DNA from: Nocardioides immobilis
GTDB lineage: Bacteria > Actinomycetota > Actinomycetes > Propionibacteriales > Nocardioidaceae
DNA length: 64,000 nucleotides
Assembly (NCBI RefSeq): GCF_003515065.1
Contig: NZ_QXGH01000019.1
Coordinates: forward strand, 62,001 to 126,000
Direction of reading: 5' to 3'
Made by a program: the position numbers and the translations under genes. The notes beneath the pieces were generated by a model, which made no database searches, was not told the origin of the DNA, and was given only the letters and a program-made list of their open reading frames with translations. Positions 24,573-33,155 of this stretch are shown here, piece by piece. Position 1 is the stretch's first letter, and each line of letters begins with the position of its first letter.

Positions 24573-26468
24573 GTGACCGACCGCACCGGCCTGCTGACCG
24601 ACCGCTACGAGCTCACCATGCTCGACTCCTGGGTGCGCGACGGCTCGGCCGGTCACAGTGCGGTCTTCGAGGTGTTCGCGCGGCGGCTCCCCGAAGGTCG
24701 GAGGTACGGCGTGCTCGCCGGGCTCGGCCGCCTGCTCCCCCTGATCGAGTCGTTCGCGTTCGACGCCGACGAGGTCGCGTGGTTGCAGGAGCAGGGCGTG
24801 ATCGGTGACCGGACGGCCGGCTACCTCCGCGACTTCCGCTTCCGCGGCGACGTCGACGCCTACCAGGAGGGCGACCTCTACTTCCCCGGCAGCCCGGTCC
24901 TTACGGTCCGCGGCACGCTCGGCGAGTGCGTGGCGCTCGAGACGCTGGTGCTGAGCGTGCTCAACCACGACACCGCCATCGCGTCGGCAGCGGCTCGCAT
25001 GGTCACCGCCGCCCAGGGCCGGCCCATCATCGAGATGGGCGGTCGCCGTACCCACGAGCAGGCCGCGGTCGCGACCGCCCGCGCGGCGTACCTCGCCGGG
25101 TTCGCCTCGACCAGCAACCTCGCCGCCGGGCGGCGCTACGGCATCCCCACCGTCGGCACCGCGGCGCACGCGTTCACCCTGGCCCACGAGAGCGAGGAGG
25201 CGGCGTTCCGCAGTCAGGTCGAGGCCCAGGGCACCGGGACGACCCTGCTGGTCGACACCTACGACATCGCCGAGGGCATCCGCACCGCCGTTCGCGTTGC
25301 CGGGCCCGCGCTCGGCGCGGTCCGGATCGACTCGGGCGACCTCGCCGACGAGGCGGCGAAGGCCCGCGCCCTGCTCGACGAGCTCGGCGCGCGGTCGACG
25401 AAGGTGGTCGCGACCAGCGACCTCGACGAGTTCGTCATCACCGCGCTCGCCGACGCGCCCATCGACGGCTACGGCGTCGGCACCCGCGTCGCCACCGGCT
25501 CGGGCCACCCCACCGCGAGCATGGTCTACAAGCTGGTCGCGGTCAGCGACTCGATCGGGGGCCCGCTCCGGCCGGTCTCGAAGAAGTCGAAGGACAAGGT
25601 GTCGCTCGGCGGCCACAAGACCGCCTGGCGGGAGTACGACGACGCCGGCCGGCTGGTCCGCGAGACCTTCACCGTTCCGGGCGACCCGGAGCCCGCGCAA
25701 GCCCGCCGGGCACAGATCCCGGTGATGCGGGACGGCACCACCGTCCACGCGCCCACCACCGACGAGATCCGGGCGTTCACCGCCGCGGCCCTGCAGAGCC
25801 TCCCGGCCGAGGCACTCGCGGTCGCGGCCGGAGCGCCTTACCTCACTGTCGTCCCCCACCCCATCGAGGAGGAGAACATGACCGCACCTACCAAGGCCCT
25901 GATCGTGGTCGACGTGCAGAACGACTTCATCGAGGGCGGGTCGCTCGGCGTGGCCGGCGGCCGCGACGTCGCCACCCGGATCAGCGAGCACCTCGCCGCC
26001 CACGCGGGCGACTACGCGGTGATCGCCGCGTCGCGCGACTGGCATCACGCGCCCGTGGACGGAGACACCAACGGCGGCCACTTCGCGGCGCCGGGCGAGG
26101 AGCCGGACTTCGACACGACCTGGCCCGTCCACTGCGTCTCGGACGGTCCCGGCTCGGACTACGCGCCGGAGCTGGCGACCGACGCGGTGACCCACCACGT
26201 GCGCAAGGGACAGGGCGTGCCGGCCTACTCGGCCTTCGAGGGCGTCACCGACGACGGCGCCGCGCTCGCCGACGTGTTACGGACCGCCGGCGTCACCGAC
26301 GTCGACATCACCGGCATCGCGACCGACTACTGCGTCCGGGCCACGGCGCTCGACGCGCGGCGGGAGGGCTTCGCCGTACGACTGCTCGACGGCCTGCACG
26401 CCGGCGTCGCACCCGAGAGCAGCGAGGCCGCCCTCGCGGAGATGGCCGAAGCGGGCGTCGCTTTATGA
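24573..26468 (+). CDS. pncB-pncA: Fused nicotinate phosphoribosyltransferase-nicotinamidase
   Basis: A single 631-aa frame joining two NAD salvage enzymes. Residues 1-435 are nicotinate phosphoribosyltransferase: [11 protein letters not shown] at 5-15, GRRTHEQAA near 154 and the [14 protein letters not shown] phosphate-binding region near 250. Residues 436-631 are nicotinamidase: VVDVQNDF (catalytic Asp), the metal/lysine region [15 protein letters not shown] and [15 protein letters not shown] with the nucleophilic cysteine. No stop separates them. An internal ATG at 25878 has a strong GAGGAGGAG site, so free nicotinamidase may also be made. The GTG at 24573 is preferred over a TTG at 24549 because AGGAG is 7 nt upstream. 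Together they turn nicotinamide into nicotinate mononucleotide. Confidence 0.92.
   Translation: MTDRTGLLTDRYELTMLDSWVRDGSAGHSAVFEVFARRLPEGRRYGVLAGLGRLLPLIESFAFDADEVAWLQEQGVIGDRTAGYLRDFRFRGDVDAYQEGDLYFPGSPVLTVRGTLGECVALETLVLSVLNHDTAIASAAARMVTAAQGRPIIEMGGRRTHEQAAVATARAAYLAGFASTSNLAAGRRYGIPTVGTAAHAFTLAHESEEAAFRSQVEAQGTGTTLLVDTYDIAEGIRTAVRVAGPALGAVRIDSGDLADEAAKARALLDELGARSTKVVATSDLDEFVITALADAPIDGYGVGTRVATGSGHPTASMVYKLVAVSDSIGGPLRPVSKKSKDKVSLGGHKTAWREYDDAGRLVRETFTVPGDPEPAQARRAQIPVMRDGTTVHAPTTDEIRAFTAAALQSLPAEALAVAAGAPYLTVVPHPIEEENMTAPTKALIVVDVQNDFIEGGSLGVAGGRDVATRISEHLAAHAGDYAVIAASRDWHHAPVDGDTNGGHFAAPGEEPDFDTTWPVHCVSDGPGSDYAPELATDAVTHHVRKGQGVPAYSAFEGVTDDGAALADVLRTAGVTDVDITGIATDYCVRATALDARREGFAVRLLDGLHAGVAPESSEAALAEMAEAGVAL
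25866..25880 (+). promoter_or_regulatory. Internal ribosome site and start codon for free nicotinamidase
   Basis: GAGGAGGAG followed by AAC and an in-frame ATG at 25878 lies exactly at the junction of the two enzyme domains. It encodes an EEE linker in the fusion and at the same time is a near-ideal Shine-Dalgarno sequence, allowing a separate 196-residue PncA. Confidence 0.6.
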
Positions 26469-27187
26469 GCGACCACCCGCCGTTCGCGGTCGCGGTCGAC
26501 CTCGCGATCTTCACCATCCGCGACGGAGCGCTGTCCGTCCTCCTGGTCGAGCGCGGCGAGGAGCCGTTCCGGGGCCAGTGGGCGCTGCCCGGCGGCTTCG
26601 TCGAGCCCGACGAGGACGCCGAGCAGGCGGCCTGGCGCGAGCTGCACGAGGAGACCGGCCTGGAGTCGTCGGCGCGGTTCGCAGGTCACCTGGAGCAGCT
26701 GCGCACCTACTCTGCCCCGGACCGCGACCCCCGGATGCGGGTGGTCTCGGTCGCGCACGTCGCGCTTGCGCCCGACCTCCCGGAGCCCACCGCCGGGACC
26801 GACGCCGCGGACGCACGCTGGTGGGTCGTCGACGACCTGCTCTCGCCGGCCGAGGCAACCGCGGAGGAGGCGCCGGAGCTCGCCTTCGACCACCGGCAGA
26901 TCCTGCTCGACGCCCGCGAGCGGGTGCGCGCCAAGCTGGAGTACACGACGCTCGCCACCGAGTTCGTGGCCGAGCCGTTCACGCTCCCGGAGCTGCGCCG
27001 CGTCTACACCGCCGTCTGGGGCAGCCCGCCGGACCTCGGGAACTTCCGCCGCAAGGTCCTCGGCACCGAGGGGTTCGTGATCCCCACCGACGCCCACGGC
27101 TCCCCCACCGGGGCCGGCGGGCGGCGGGCGCTGCTCTACCGCCGCGGCCCGGCGAAGGTGGTCTCGCCGCCGATGGCGCGGGGCTGA
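26465..27187 (+). CDS. nrtR: NrtR-like regulator (Nudix domain + winged helix)
   Basis: A 240-aa protein with an N-terminal Nudix domain ([24 protein letters not shown], about residues 42-65, close to the Nudix box) and a C-terminal winged helix ([22 protein letters not shown] near 161-182, then [13 protein letters not shown]). This is the architecture of NrtR, which senses ADP-ribose and represses NAD synthesis genes. Its ATG overlaps the pncB-pncA stop by 4 nt. A 23-bp palindrome upstream of the operon is the likely binding site, so the system is autoregulated. The gene's last 52 bp overlap the convergent transporter gene. A plain Nudix hydrolase is a less likely alternative. Confidence 0.88.
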   Translation: MSDHPPFAVAVDLAIFTIRDGALSVLLVERGEEPFRGQWALPGGFVEPDEDAEQAAWRELHEETGLESSARFAGHLEQLRTYSAPDRDPRMRVVSVAHVALAPDLPEPTAGTDAADARWWVVDDLLSPAEATAEEAPELAFDHRQILLDARERVRAKLEYTTLATEFVAEPFTLPELRRVYTAVWGSPPDLGNFRRKVLGTEGFVIPTDAHGSPTGAGGRRALLYRRGPAKVVSPPMARG

Positions 27188-28434
27188 CGCCGCCCCCGCC
27201 GCAGCGTCCAGCACAGCCCGGCCAGCCCGGTCGCGAGCGGGATCAGCACCGGCAGCCCGGTGAGCACGACCAGCCCCACCGACGCGACGAACGACACGAC
27301 CGCCGCGACGCGGGGCCAGCCGCCGGGCAGCAGCCGTACGGCGGCCGCGGTGCCCACGACGTAGACCAGCGCGAACGTCCCCGTCGTCATCAGCAGGGTG
27401 GCGTCGGTGGGTAGTCCGAGCAGGGCTTCGCCGATCGTCACCACCAGGCCGAGGCCGGCGACCACGCACAGCGCCCGACGGGGCGTACGGCGTCCGTCCC
27501 CGATGTCAGCGCCCAGCCAGCGCGGCATCGCGCCGGTGATCGAGAGCGCGGCGCCCAGCCGCGAGGCGCCCGCGAAGTAGGAGTTGATCGCGCCGATCGT
27601 CAGCAGCACCGCGATGACCGTCGTCAGCGGGCGCGCCCAGTCGCCGAAGGCGCCAGCGAGCAGGTCGGCGAGGGGCGCCCGGCCGGCGCCGCTGCCCAGC
27701 ACGGCGACGGTCACGAACGCGATCCCGAGGTAGAGCACGGTGACCACGACGAGGGTCGTCGCGGTGGCACGGGCGATGTCGCGGGCCGGGTGCCGGTACT
27801 CCGCGGACAGCGAGCTGACGATCTCCCAGCCGGCGAACGCCCATACCAGCAGGGCGGCAGCCGACCCGACGCCCGACCAGCCGTGGGTCATGAACGGGGT
27901 CAGGTGGTCGGTGTCGACCCGCGGCAGCGACACCACGATGGCCACGAGCAGCAGGGTCGCGATCAACGCTGCGATCGCGAGCTGCACTCCCGCCGAGACC
28001 TGGATGCCCATCCAGTTCATGACGGCGACGACCACGATCATCACGACCGTCACCACGACCTCGGTCGTGCGTCCGCCACCGGACGCGTCGGCGACGTACG
28101 ACGCGGCGAACCCGGCCGCGACCGGTGCGCCGATCGGGATGGCGAGGAAGAAGCTCCAGCCGACCATGGTCGAGGCGCGCTCGCCGAACGCGAGCCGGGC
28201 GTACGTCGCGACCCCGCCACCGTCGGGGTGGCGCGCACCGAGCGCGGCGAACGTCGCCGCCAGCGGCACCGAGATCACGAGCAGCGCAGCCCACGCCAGC
28301 AGGGAGGCAGGTCCGGCGGCGTCGAGCGCGAGCGTCGGCAGCAGGATCACGCCGGGGCCCAGTACTGCGGCCAGGGTGAGTGCGGTCCCCTGGCGGACGG
28401 AGAGCGTCCCGCCCTCCGTGGCGAGGGCGGTCAT
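27136..28434 (-). CDS. APC-superfamily transporter
   Basis: A 432-aa membrane protein with about 12 predicted membrane segments. It starts [22 protein letters not shown], containing the unwound helix-1 GPG motif of amino acid/polyamine/organocation transporters, and helix 6 shows [17 protein letters not shown]. It is shorter than most members. The ATG overlaps the stop of the upstream PPOX gene by 4 nt, so both are one unit, opposite a MocR/PdxR-type regulator. That context suggests uptake or efflux of a vitamin B6 vitamer, amino acid or amine; this is inference only. Confidence 0.88.
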   Translation of the reverse strand: MTALATEGGTLSVRQGTALTLAAVLGPGVILLPTLALDAAGPASLLAWAALLVISVPLAATFAALGARHPDGGGVATYARLAFGERASTMVGWSFFLAIPIGAPVAAGFAASYVADASGGGRTTEVVVTVVMIVVVAVMNWMGIQVSAGVQLAIAALIATLLLVAIVVSLPRVDTDHLTPFMTHGWSGVGSAAALLVWAFAGWEIVSSLSAEYRHPARDIARATATTLVVVTVLYLGIAFVTVAVLGSGAGRAPLADLLAGAFGDWARPLTTVIAVLLTIGAINSYFAGASRLGAALSITGAMPRWLGADIGDGRRTPRRALCVVAGLGLVVTIGEALLGLPTDATLLMTTGTFALVYVVGTAAAVRLLPGGWPRVAAVVSFVASVGLVVLTGLPVLIPLATGLAGLCWTLRRGRRQPRAIGGETTFAGPRR

Positions 28435-29111
28435 GCCAGCGCTTCCACGCGGCGCCGTACGTCGGCGGGGGCCTCCCCCTGGGCGTCGGGCGCCGTCACC
28501 GGCGGCAGCGCGACGCGGCGCAACGGGATGTGCCCCGCCCACGCCGTACCGCCGACGTCCTCCGGATCGTCGACCGGGCCACCGGCGCGCTCCTTCATCG
28601 AGGCCTCGCGCAGCGGCACCGCGAGTACGGCGGTCGCGGCGAGCTCCTTGCGCGTCGACGCCCGCAACGTGGTGGCCCGCCCCGGGATCATGTGGTCGAT
28701 GATCAGGTCGAGGGCCCGCGCCCGCTCGTCCGGATCGTCGACGAGGCGCGGCCGACCGATGATGACCGCGGACCGGTAGTTCATCGAGTGGTGGAAGGCG
28801 GACCGTGCCGCGACCAGCCCGTCCAGCTCGGTGACCGTGACGCACACGTCGGAGGCGAGCGCGGAACGGAGCCAGCCGGCGCCGCTCGAGCCGTGGAGGT
28901 AGAGCGTCCCGTCGGCGTCGGGCCCGTCGGGGTCGACGGCGAACGCGGTCGGCAGCACCACCGGGTGCGACGTACCGTCGCGGCTCACCACCACCCCGAG
29001 GTGGGCGACGAGCGCGTCGCCGAGCAGCGCGAGCATCCGGTCGCGCTCCCGGATCGCGCGGTCGGCGCCGCGGGTGACGGTGGTCCGGCGGGTAGGCGAG
29101 AGGGTCGGCAT
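28431..29111 (-). CDS. PPOX-family (FMN-binding split-barrel) protein
   Basis: A 226-aa pyridoxamine-5'-phosphate-oxidase-like protein. The split barrel begins about residue 28 (DRMLALLGDALVAHLGVVV), with YLHGSSGAGWLRSAL near 71 and the FMN-region SMNYRSAVIIGRPRLVDD near 109-126. True PdxH enzymes differ in their C-terminal signature, so the reaction is uncertain; members include flavin reductases and heme-binding proteins. Genes of this type frequently sit opposite MocR regulators, as here across a 72-bp gap with a perfect palindrome. Confidence 0.85.
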   Translation of the reverse strand: MPTLSPTRRTTVTRGADRAIRERDRMLALLGDALVAHLGVVVSRDGTSHPVVLPTAFAVDPDGPDADGTLYLHGSSGAGWLRSALASDVCVTVTELDGLVAARSAFHHSMNYRSAVIIGRPRLVDDPDERARALDLIIDHMIPGRATTLRASTRKELAATAVLAVPLREASMKERAGGPVDDPEDVGGTAWAGHIPLRRVALPPVTAPDAQGEAPADVRRRVEALA

Positions 29112-29132
29112 AGGACTAGCCTGGCGAACTAT

Positions 29133-29152
29133 TGGCCCGTGGTCACGGGCCA
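29133..29152. promoter_or_regulatory. 20-bp palindrome between PPOX and MocR genes
   Basis: TGGCCCGTG-GT-CACGGGCCA has perfect 9-bp arms and lies midway in the 72-bp divergent gap. It is a natural operator candidate for the MocR/PdxR regulator, controlling both its own gene and the PPOX-transporter unit. Confidence 0.6.
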
Positions 29153-29183
29153 CTTTTCGACCATTTTGACAGGACACTTCACG

Positions 29184-30512
29184 ATGGGGACGCTGCCCGT
29201 CCGGCTCGATCGCGACCGGCCCGAACCGCTCGGGGTCCAGCTCTCGACCCAGGTCCGGGACCTGATCGTGGCCGGGACCCTCGCTTCTGGCGACCGGCTG
29301 CCGAGCACCCGGGCGCTGGCGACCGACCTCGGCGTGGCCCGGTCGGTGACCGAGCAGGCCTACGACCAGCTGCTCGCCGAGGGCTGGCTGACCGCCCAGC
29401 AGGGCGCCGGCACCTTCGTCGCCTCCGGTGGCGCACCCCGGACCGCCGCGCGGCCCCGGCCGCACCGGTCCCCCGCCCCGGGCCTGATCACGCTCGACCT
29501 CGGCTCGCCCTGGATCGACCCGCGACACCGCGCCGGCTGGCGCCGTGCCTGGCGCGAGGTGTCGTCGCTGACGCCGCCGGCCGGCTACCCGGACCCGCGC
29601 GGGGTCGTCGAGCTCCGGATCGCGATCGCCGACCGGCTGGCCCGTACCCGTGGGCTCGCTGTGGACCCCGACGAGGTGCTGCTCACGGCCGGGACGACCG
29701 ACGGGCTGCGCCAGCTCCTCCCGCACCTGCCGCCGGGTCCGGTCGGCGTCGACGACCCCGGCTACCGGGCCGCGGTCGAGTGCATCCGGATCGCCGGCCG
29801 GGGTGTGGTCGACCTGCCGCCGACCGGGCCGATCGACGTGGCCGGCCTGGCCGCTGCCTACGTCACCCCGGCGCACCAGCACCCGCTGGGCCACGTGATG
29901 CCGGCCGCCGAACGGCTCGCGCTCCTCGCCGCTGCCCGCGAGCACGGCACCGTGGTGGTCGAGGACGACTACGACTCCGAGTTCCGGTACGACGTCGCGC
30001 CGATCCCCGCGCTCGCCTCCCTCGACCGCACCCACGTCGCCTACCTCGGCACCGCGTCCAAGTCCGTCGGACCCGGACTCCGACTCGGCTGGATGGTGCC
30101 GCCGCCCGCCCTCCTCCGTGGCCTGGTCGAGCTCCGCGAGCAGACTTACGACATGCCGTCGTGGCCGGCCCAGCGCGCGCTGCTGGCCCTGCTCCGCGAG
30201 GGGTGGGTCGACAAGGTGGTCCGGTCCGCGCGCCGGGCGTACGCCGACCGCGCGCCCCGCGTCGCGGAGGCCCTCGCGCCGTACGGCACTCCTGCCGGTC
30301 CCGCGGCCGGCATGTACTCCACCTGGTTCATGCCCGCGGCCGCCGTACGCCGAGCACGGGCGGCCGCCCGCGACGCCGGCTTCGACGTCGCCCCCATCTC
30401 GAACTACTGCCGCAGCGCCCGGCTGAGCGGGCTCGTCGTCGGGTTCGGCGGTATCACCGATGCCGAGCTCGACCGGGCGCTGGCCGCGATGGTGCGCGGG
30501 CTGGAGGACTGA
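29184..30512 (+). CDS. MocR/PdxR-type regulator (GntR helix-turn-helix + aminotransferase)
   Basis: A 442-aa regulator. Residues 10-80 are a GntR winged helix (QVRDLIVAGTLASGDRLPSTRALATDLGVARSVTEQAYDQL). After a proline-rich linker, residues 110-442 are a fold-type-I aminotransferase domain that binds pyridoxal phosphate, with the Schiff-base lysine in GTASKSVGPGLRLGWM (about 289-304) and VEDDYDSEFRY near 257. Such proteins usually activate a divergent gene using PLP or a PLP-amino acid adduct as signal. Here the divergent unit is PPOX-transporter. An AGGA site precedes the ATG by 9-10 nt. Confidence 0.93.
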   Translation: MGTLPVRLDRDRPEPLGVQLSTQVRDLIVAGTLASGDRLPSTRALATDLGVARSVTEQAYDQLLAEGWLTAQQGAGTFVASGGAPRTAARPRPHRSPAPGLITLDLGSPWIDPRHRAGWRRAWREVSSLTPPAGYPDPRGVVELRIAIADRLARTRGLAVDPDEVLLTAGTTDGLRQLLPHLPPGPVGVDDPGYRAAVECIRIAGRGVVDLPPTGPIDVAGLAAAYVTPAHQHPLGHVMPAAERLALLAAAREHGTVVVEDDYDSEFRYDVAPIPALASLDRTHVAYLGTASKSVGPGLRLGWMVPPPALLRGLVELREQTYDMPSWPAQRALLALLREGWVDKVVRSARRAYADRAPRVAEALAPYGTPAGPAAGMYSTWFMPAAAVRRARAAARDAGFDVAPISNYCRSARLSGLVVGFGGITDAELDRALAAMVRGLED

Positions 30513-30538
30513 GTGTCCCAGCGGGTCAGCGGCCTTAT

Positions 30539-30554
30539 TCAACTTAGCGGTTGA
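30539..30554. promoter_or_regulatory. ArsR-type operator, upstream copy
   Basis: TCAAC-TTAGCG-GTTGA overlaps the -35 hexamer of the second ArsR promoter. It has the same TCAAC-N6-GTTGA form as the copy 40 bp downstream. Confidence 0.55.
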
Positions 30555-30579
30555 CAACGATCTGGAGCAGTGCTTTACT
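30551..30579 (+). promoter_or_regulatory. Leaderless promoter of the second ArsR gene
   Basis: A consensus TTGACA (30551-30556), a 17-bp spacer and TTTACT (30574-30579) end 7 nt before the ATG at 30587. No ribosome site precedes the ATG, so the transcript probably begins at the start codon. Confidence 0.75.
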
Positions 30580-30594
30580 CAACCGCATGGTTGA
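30579..30594. promoter_or_regulatory. ArsR-type operator, downstream copy
   Basis: TCAACC-GCAT-GGTTGA is a perfect inverted repeat spanning the end of the -10 hexamer and the start codon. Together with the copy at 30539 it brackets the promoter at exactly four helical turns. Confidence 0.7.
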
Positions 30595-30973
30595 ACACGA
30601 GGACCGGCTGTCACGGGTCTTCTCCGCGCTCGCCGACCCGACCCGGCGCGACATGGTCGCCCGGCTGGCGGCCGGGGACGCGACGGTGAGCGAGCTGGCG
30701 GCGCCGTACGACGTCTCGCTGCAGGCGGTCTCCAAGCACCTCAAGGTGCTCGAGGAGGCCGGTCTGGTCAGCCGGAGCCGGGACGCCCAGCGGCGTCCGG
30801 TGCACCTGGATGCGGAGGTCTTCGACCTGATGACGAAGTGGATCGAGCGGTACCGCCAGCAGGCGGAGGAGCGCTACCAACGCCTGGACGCGCTCCTCGA
30901 CCGGCTCCAGGGCCGGGCCGGCACCGACAGCAACGACAACACCGACGAACAGAGCAAGGGAGCAGCAGGATGA
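30587..30973 (+). CDS. ArsR-family transcriptional regulator
   Basis: A 128-aa winged-helix repressor: LSRVFSALADPTRRDMVARLAAGDATVSELAAPYDVSLQAVSKHLKVLEEAGLVSRSRD spans about residues 7-65 and matches the ArsR subgroup that controls AHSA1-type proteins. The C-terminal helix is long and charged (WIERYRQQAEERYQRLDALLDRL). There are no metal-binding cysteines. The ATG at 30587 is favoured over an upstream in-frame start because the promoter places transcription start there. The stop overlaps the SRPBCC start (ATGA). Confidence 0.92.
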   Translation: MVEHEDRLSRVFSALADPTRRDMVARLAAGDATVSELAAPYDVSLQAVSKHLKVLEEAGLVSRSRDAQRRPVHLDAEVFDLMTKWIERYRQQAEERYQRLDALLDRLQGRAGTDSNDNTDEQSKGAAG

Positions 30974-31473
30974 CCACCCCCACGACCAGCACACCCGGGA
31001 CCCTGATCGAGGCCGACCCGAACATCCCGACGGTCCGGATCGTGCGCGAGTTCGACGCCCCGGTGGAGCTCGTCTACCGCGCGCACGTCGAGCCCGACCT
31101 CGTCAAGCAGTGGATGGGCCCGCGGTCCATCGACATGGACATCGAGAAGTGGGACATGCGCACCGGCGGCGAGTACCGCTACACCGCGCTCCGCGACGGC
31201 GAGGAGGTCGCCCACTTCTACGGCTCGATCCACCGGGTCTGGGAGAACCAGAAGATCGTGCAGACCTTCGGGTTCGAGGAGATGCCGGAGGCCGTCGCCC
31301 TCGAGACCCTCGAGCTCCACGACCTCGGCAACGGCCGCACCCGGCTGGAGATCCTCTCCGTCGTCGAGTCGATGGAGGCCCAGGCGGGGATGATGGCCAG
31401 CGGCATGGAGGTCGGCATCAACGAGGGCTACGCCGCGCTCGACACCCTGCTCGCCGGGATGGTGGACGGATGA
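30970..31473 (+). CDS. SRPBCC (AHSA1-like) protein
   Basis: A 167-aa hydrophobic-pocket protein: VRIVREFDAPVELVYRAHVEPDLVKQWMGP (about residues 22-51), TGGEYRYTALRDGEE, a central VQTFGFEEMPEAVALETLEL and a C-terminal helix AGMMASGMEVGINEGYAALDTLLA. The fold binds lipophilic ligands, but the ligand is unknown. It is the middle gene of a three-gene operon, with 4-nt overlaps at both ends, between ArsR and the TIGR03086 protein. Confidence 0.9.
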   Translation: MTTPTTSTPGTLIEADPNIPTVRIVREFDAPVELVYRAHVEPDLVKQWMGPRSIDMDIEKWDMRTGGEYRYTALRDGEEVAHFYGSIHRVWENQKIVQTFGFEEMPEAVALETLELHDLGNGRTRLEILSVVESMEAQAGMMASGMEVGINEGYAALDTLLAGMVDG

Positions 31474-32054
31474 TTCCCGCCGACCCCGCCGAGGAGCACC
31501 GCAGCATCGCGGGCACCTTCACCGAGCGGGTCCGCGGCGTCGCTGCCGACGGGTGGGACGCGCAGAGTCCGGTCGCGGACTGGCAGGCGCGCGACGTCGT
31601 ACGTCACCTCGTGGAGTGGTTCCCCGGCTTCCTCGCCGGCGGCTCGGGCATCGAGCTGGCAGCGGGGCCCTCGGTGGACGACGACCCGGTGAAGGCGTGG
31701 GAGCACCACGCCGCCGCCGTCCAGGACGTCCTCGACGACCCCCGGACCGGTACGGCGACCTTCGCCCACCCGCGCCTCCCCGAGATGCCGCTCCCCCAGG
31801 CGGTCTCGAAGTTCTACACGAACGACGTCTTCATGCACACCTGGGACCTCGCCCGCGCGACCGGCCAGGACGACCGTCTCGACGAGGCGCGCTGCCAGGA
31901 GCTCTACGAGGGGATGCTGCCGATGGACGACGTGCTCCGCCAGAGCGGCCAGTACGGCGCCAAGGTCCCCGTCCCCGACGACGCGGACTGGCAGACCAAG
32001 ATGCTCGGCTTCATCGGCCGCGACCCGGAGTGGCGGCCGGCTACGGCTCGGTGA
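31470..32054 (+). CDS. TIGR03086-family (DinB/MDMPI-like) protein
   Basis: A 194-aa protein with the features of TIGR03086: an initial long helix (EEHRSIAGTFTERVRGV), SPVADWQARDVVRHLVEW near 33-50 and FMHTWDLARATGQDDRLDE near 117-135, the H-x-W-D-L motif supplying a metal ligand. Relatives include mycothiol-dependent isomerases. The start overlaps the SRPBCC stop. The same motif set forms the C-terminal half of the fused protein at 13681-14667. Its last 14 bp overlap the convergent VOC gene. Confidence 0.85.
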   Translation: MIPADPAEEHRSIAGTFTERVRGVAADGWDAQSPVADWQARDVVRHLVEWFPGFLAGGSGIELAAGPSVDDDPVKAWEHHAAAVQDVLDDPRTGTATFAHPRLPEMPLPQAVSKFYTNDVFMHTWDLARATGQDDRLDEARCQELYEGMLPMDDVLRQSGQYGAKVPVPDDADWQTKMLGFIGRDPEWRPATAR

Positions 32055-32445
32055 TCCCCGGCACCGGCTGGTTGAGGAACCACCGGTGCCCGAACGGATC
32101 GCGGAACACCGCGACTCGCCCTGCGGGCGGACTGTCCTCAGGCCCACGGTCGAGTGCGGTGCCGGCTGCAGTCACGGCCGCACACAGCCGGTCGACGTCC
32201 GGCACGGTGAGGTGCAGCGTCACGCCAGCACCGCGGTCGGCCGGCGGCGGCTCGAAGTCGATCTCGGGGTGCGCGTCCGCCATCATCCAGCGCGCCCCGT
32301 CGACGGCGAGCTCGACGTGACCGACCTTGCCGTCGGGCATGACGATCGGCTCGTAGACGACGTCGGCGCCGAGGACCTCGACGTACCAGTCGATGGCGGC
32401 TCGGGCGTCCGCCACACAGAGATAGGGGACGAGCTCGCTGGTCAT
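32041..32445 (-). CDS. VOC-family protein (PhnB/glyoxalase-like)
   Basis: A 134-aa single-domain protein: VPYLCVADARAAIDWYVEVLGADVV near residues 6-30, WMMADAHPE near 52, TLHLTVPDVDRLCAAVTAAGT near 76 and the closing FRDPFGHRWFLNQ. It resembles PhnB-type members that often accompany SRPBCC/ArsR modules, which fits its position convergent to one. The function is not defined. Confidence 0.85.
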   Translation of the reverse strand: MTSELVPYLCVADARAAIDWYVEVLGADVVYEPIVMPDGKVGHVELAVDGARWMMADAHPEIDFEPPPADRGAGVTLHLTVPDVDRLCAAVTAAGTALDRGPEDSPPAGRVAVFRDPFGHRWFLNQPVPGITEP

Positions 32446-32464
32446 GGCCCCATCGTGCCTCACC

Positions 32465-33109
32465 TCAGGCGACGGGCCGCGCGAACCAGATCGTGCGGTG
32501 GCTCCACTCCCCCGCACCGCTGCGGGTGCCCGAGCACACGATGATCGCGACCCGGTGCGGCCCCTCGGCGTCGTAGTACCGCGGGAAGCCGTCGGCGGCG
32601 GGCACCTCGATCCGCTCGGTCACCCGGTAGCAGAGGCGGACGCCCTCGCTGCCGAGGAGCACGAGCCGGTCACCCTTCCGGAGGCGGTCGAGCATCAGGT
32701 TGCCGACGGCGCTCCCGTCCGGCCAGGTGTGGGTGTTGAGCAGCACGTTGCCCCGGCGGTTGCCCGGACGGATGCCACCCAGGTCCCAGGCGAAGTCGAC
32801 CGTGTTGTCGACCGGCAGCACGCCGGTGACGCCGCGGCTGTCCCGGGCAACGCCGACGACCTCGGCGCGCTCGACGACGCCGTCGATCGTGATCCGGTGC
32901 GGGGTGAACGGTCGGGTCGCTCCACGGTCGCACGGGTCCGGGACCGGTACCACGGTGGGCGCCGGCGTCACGTCGGTCGCGGCGGGCGGATCGGCAGCCG
33001 AGGCCGGCGCCGGGTCAGGGTCGGCGCGCACCAGCCACCAGACGACCAGGCAGGCCACCAGCACGACCGCGGCTGCCGCGGCCGCGATCCAACGGGAGCG
33101 ACGACCCAT
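32465..33109 (-). CDS. Class F-like sortase
   Basis: A 214-aa protein with an N-terminal membrane anchor (residues 7-27), a Pro/Ala-rich linker and a sortase domain. The catalytic histidine is in VLLNTHTWPDGSAVGN (about residue 124), the cysteine in VAIIVCSGTRSG (about 196) and the arginine in SHRTIWFARPV near the end. This pattern matches actinobacterial class F sortases, which attach or process surface proteins. No substrate with an LPxTG-like tail is found in the window. The ATG at 33109 is chosen; a GTG six codons upstream is possible. Confidence 0.85.
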   Translation of the reverse strand: MGRRSRWIAAAAAAVVLVACLVVWWLVRADPDPAPASAADPPAATDVTPAPTVVPVPDPCDRGATRPFTPHRITIDGVVERAEVVGVARDSRGVTGVLPVDNTVDFAWDLGGIRPGNRRGNVLLNTHTWPDGSAVGNLMLDRLRKGDRLVLLGSEGVRLCYRVTERIEVPAADGFPRYYDAEGPHRVAIIVCSGTRSGAGEWSHRTIWFARPVA

Positions 33110-33155
33110 GGAGTCATTGTGGGCCACTGTCGGCGGGGCGTCCTACGCTGCGGCC

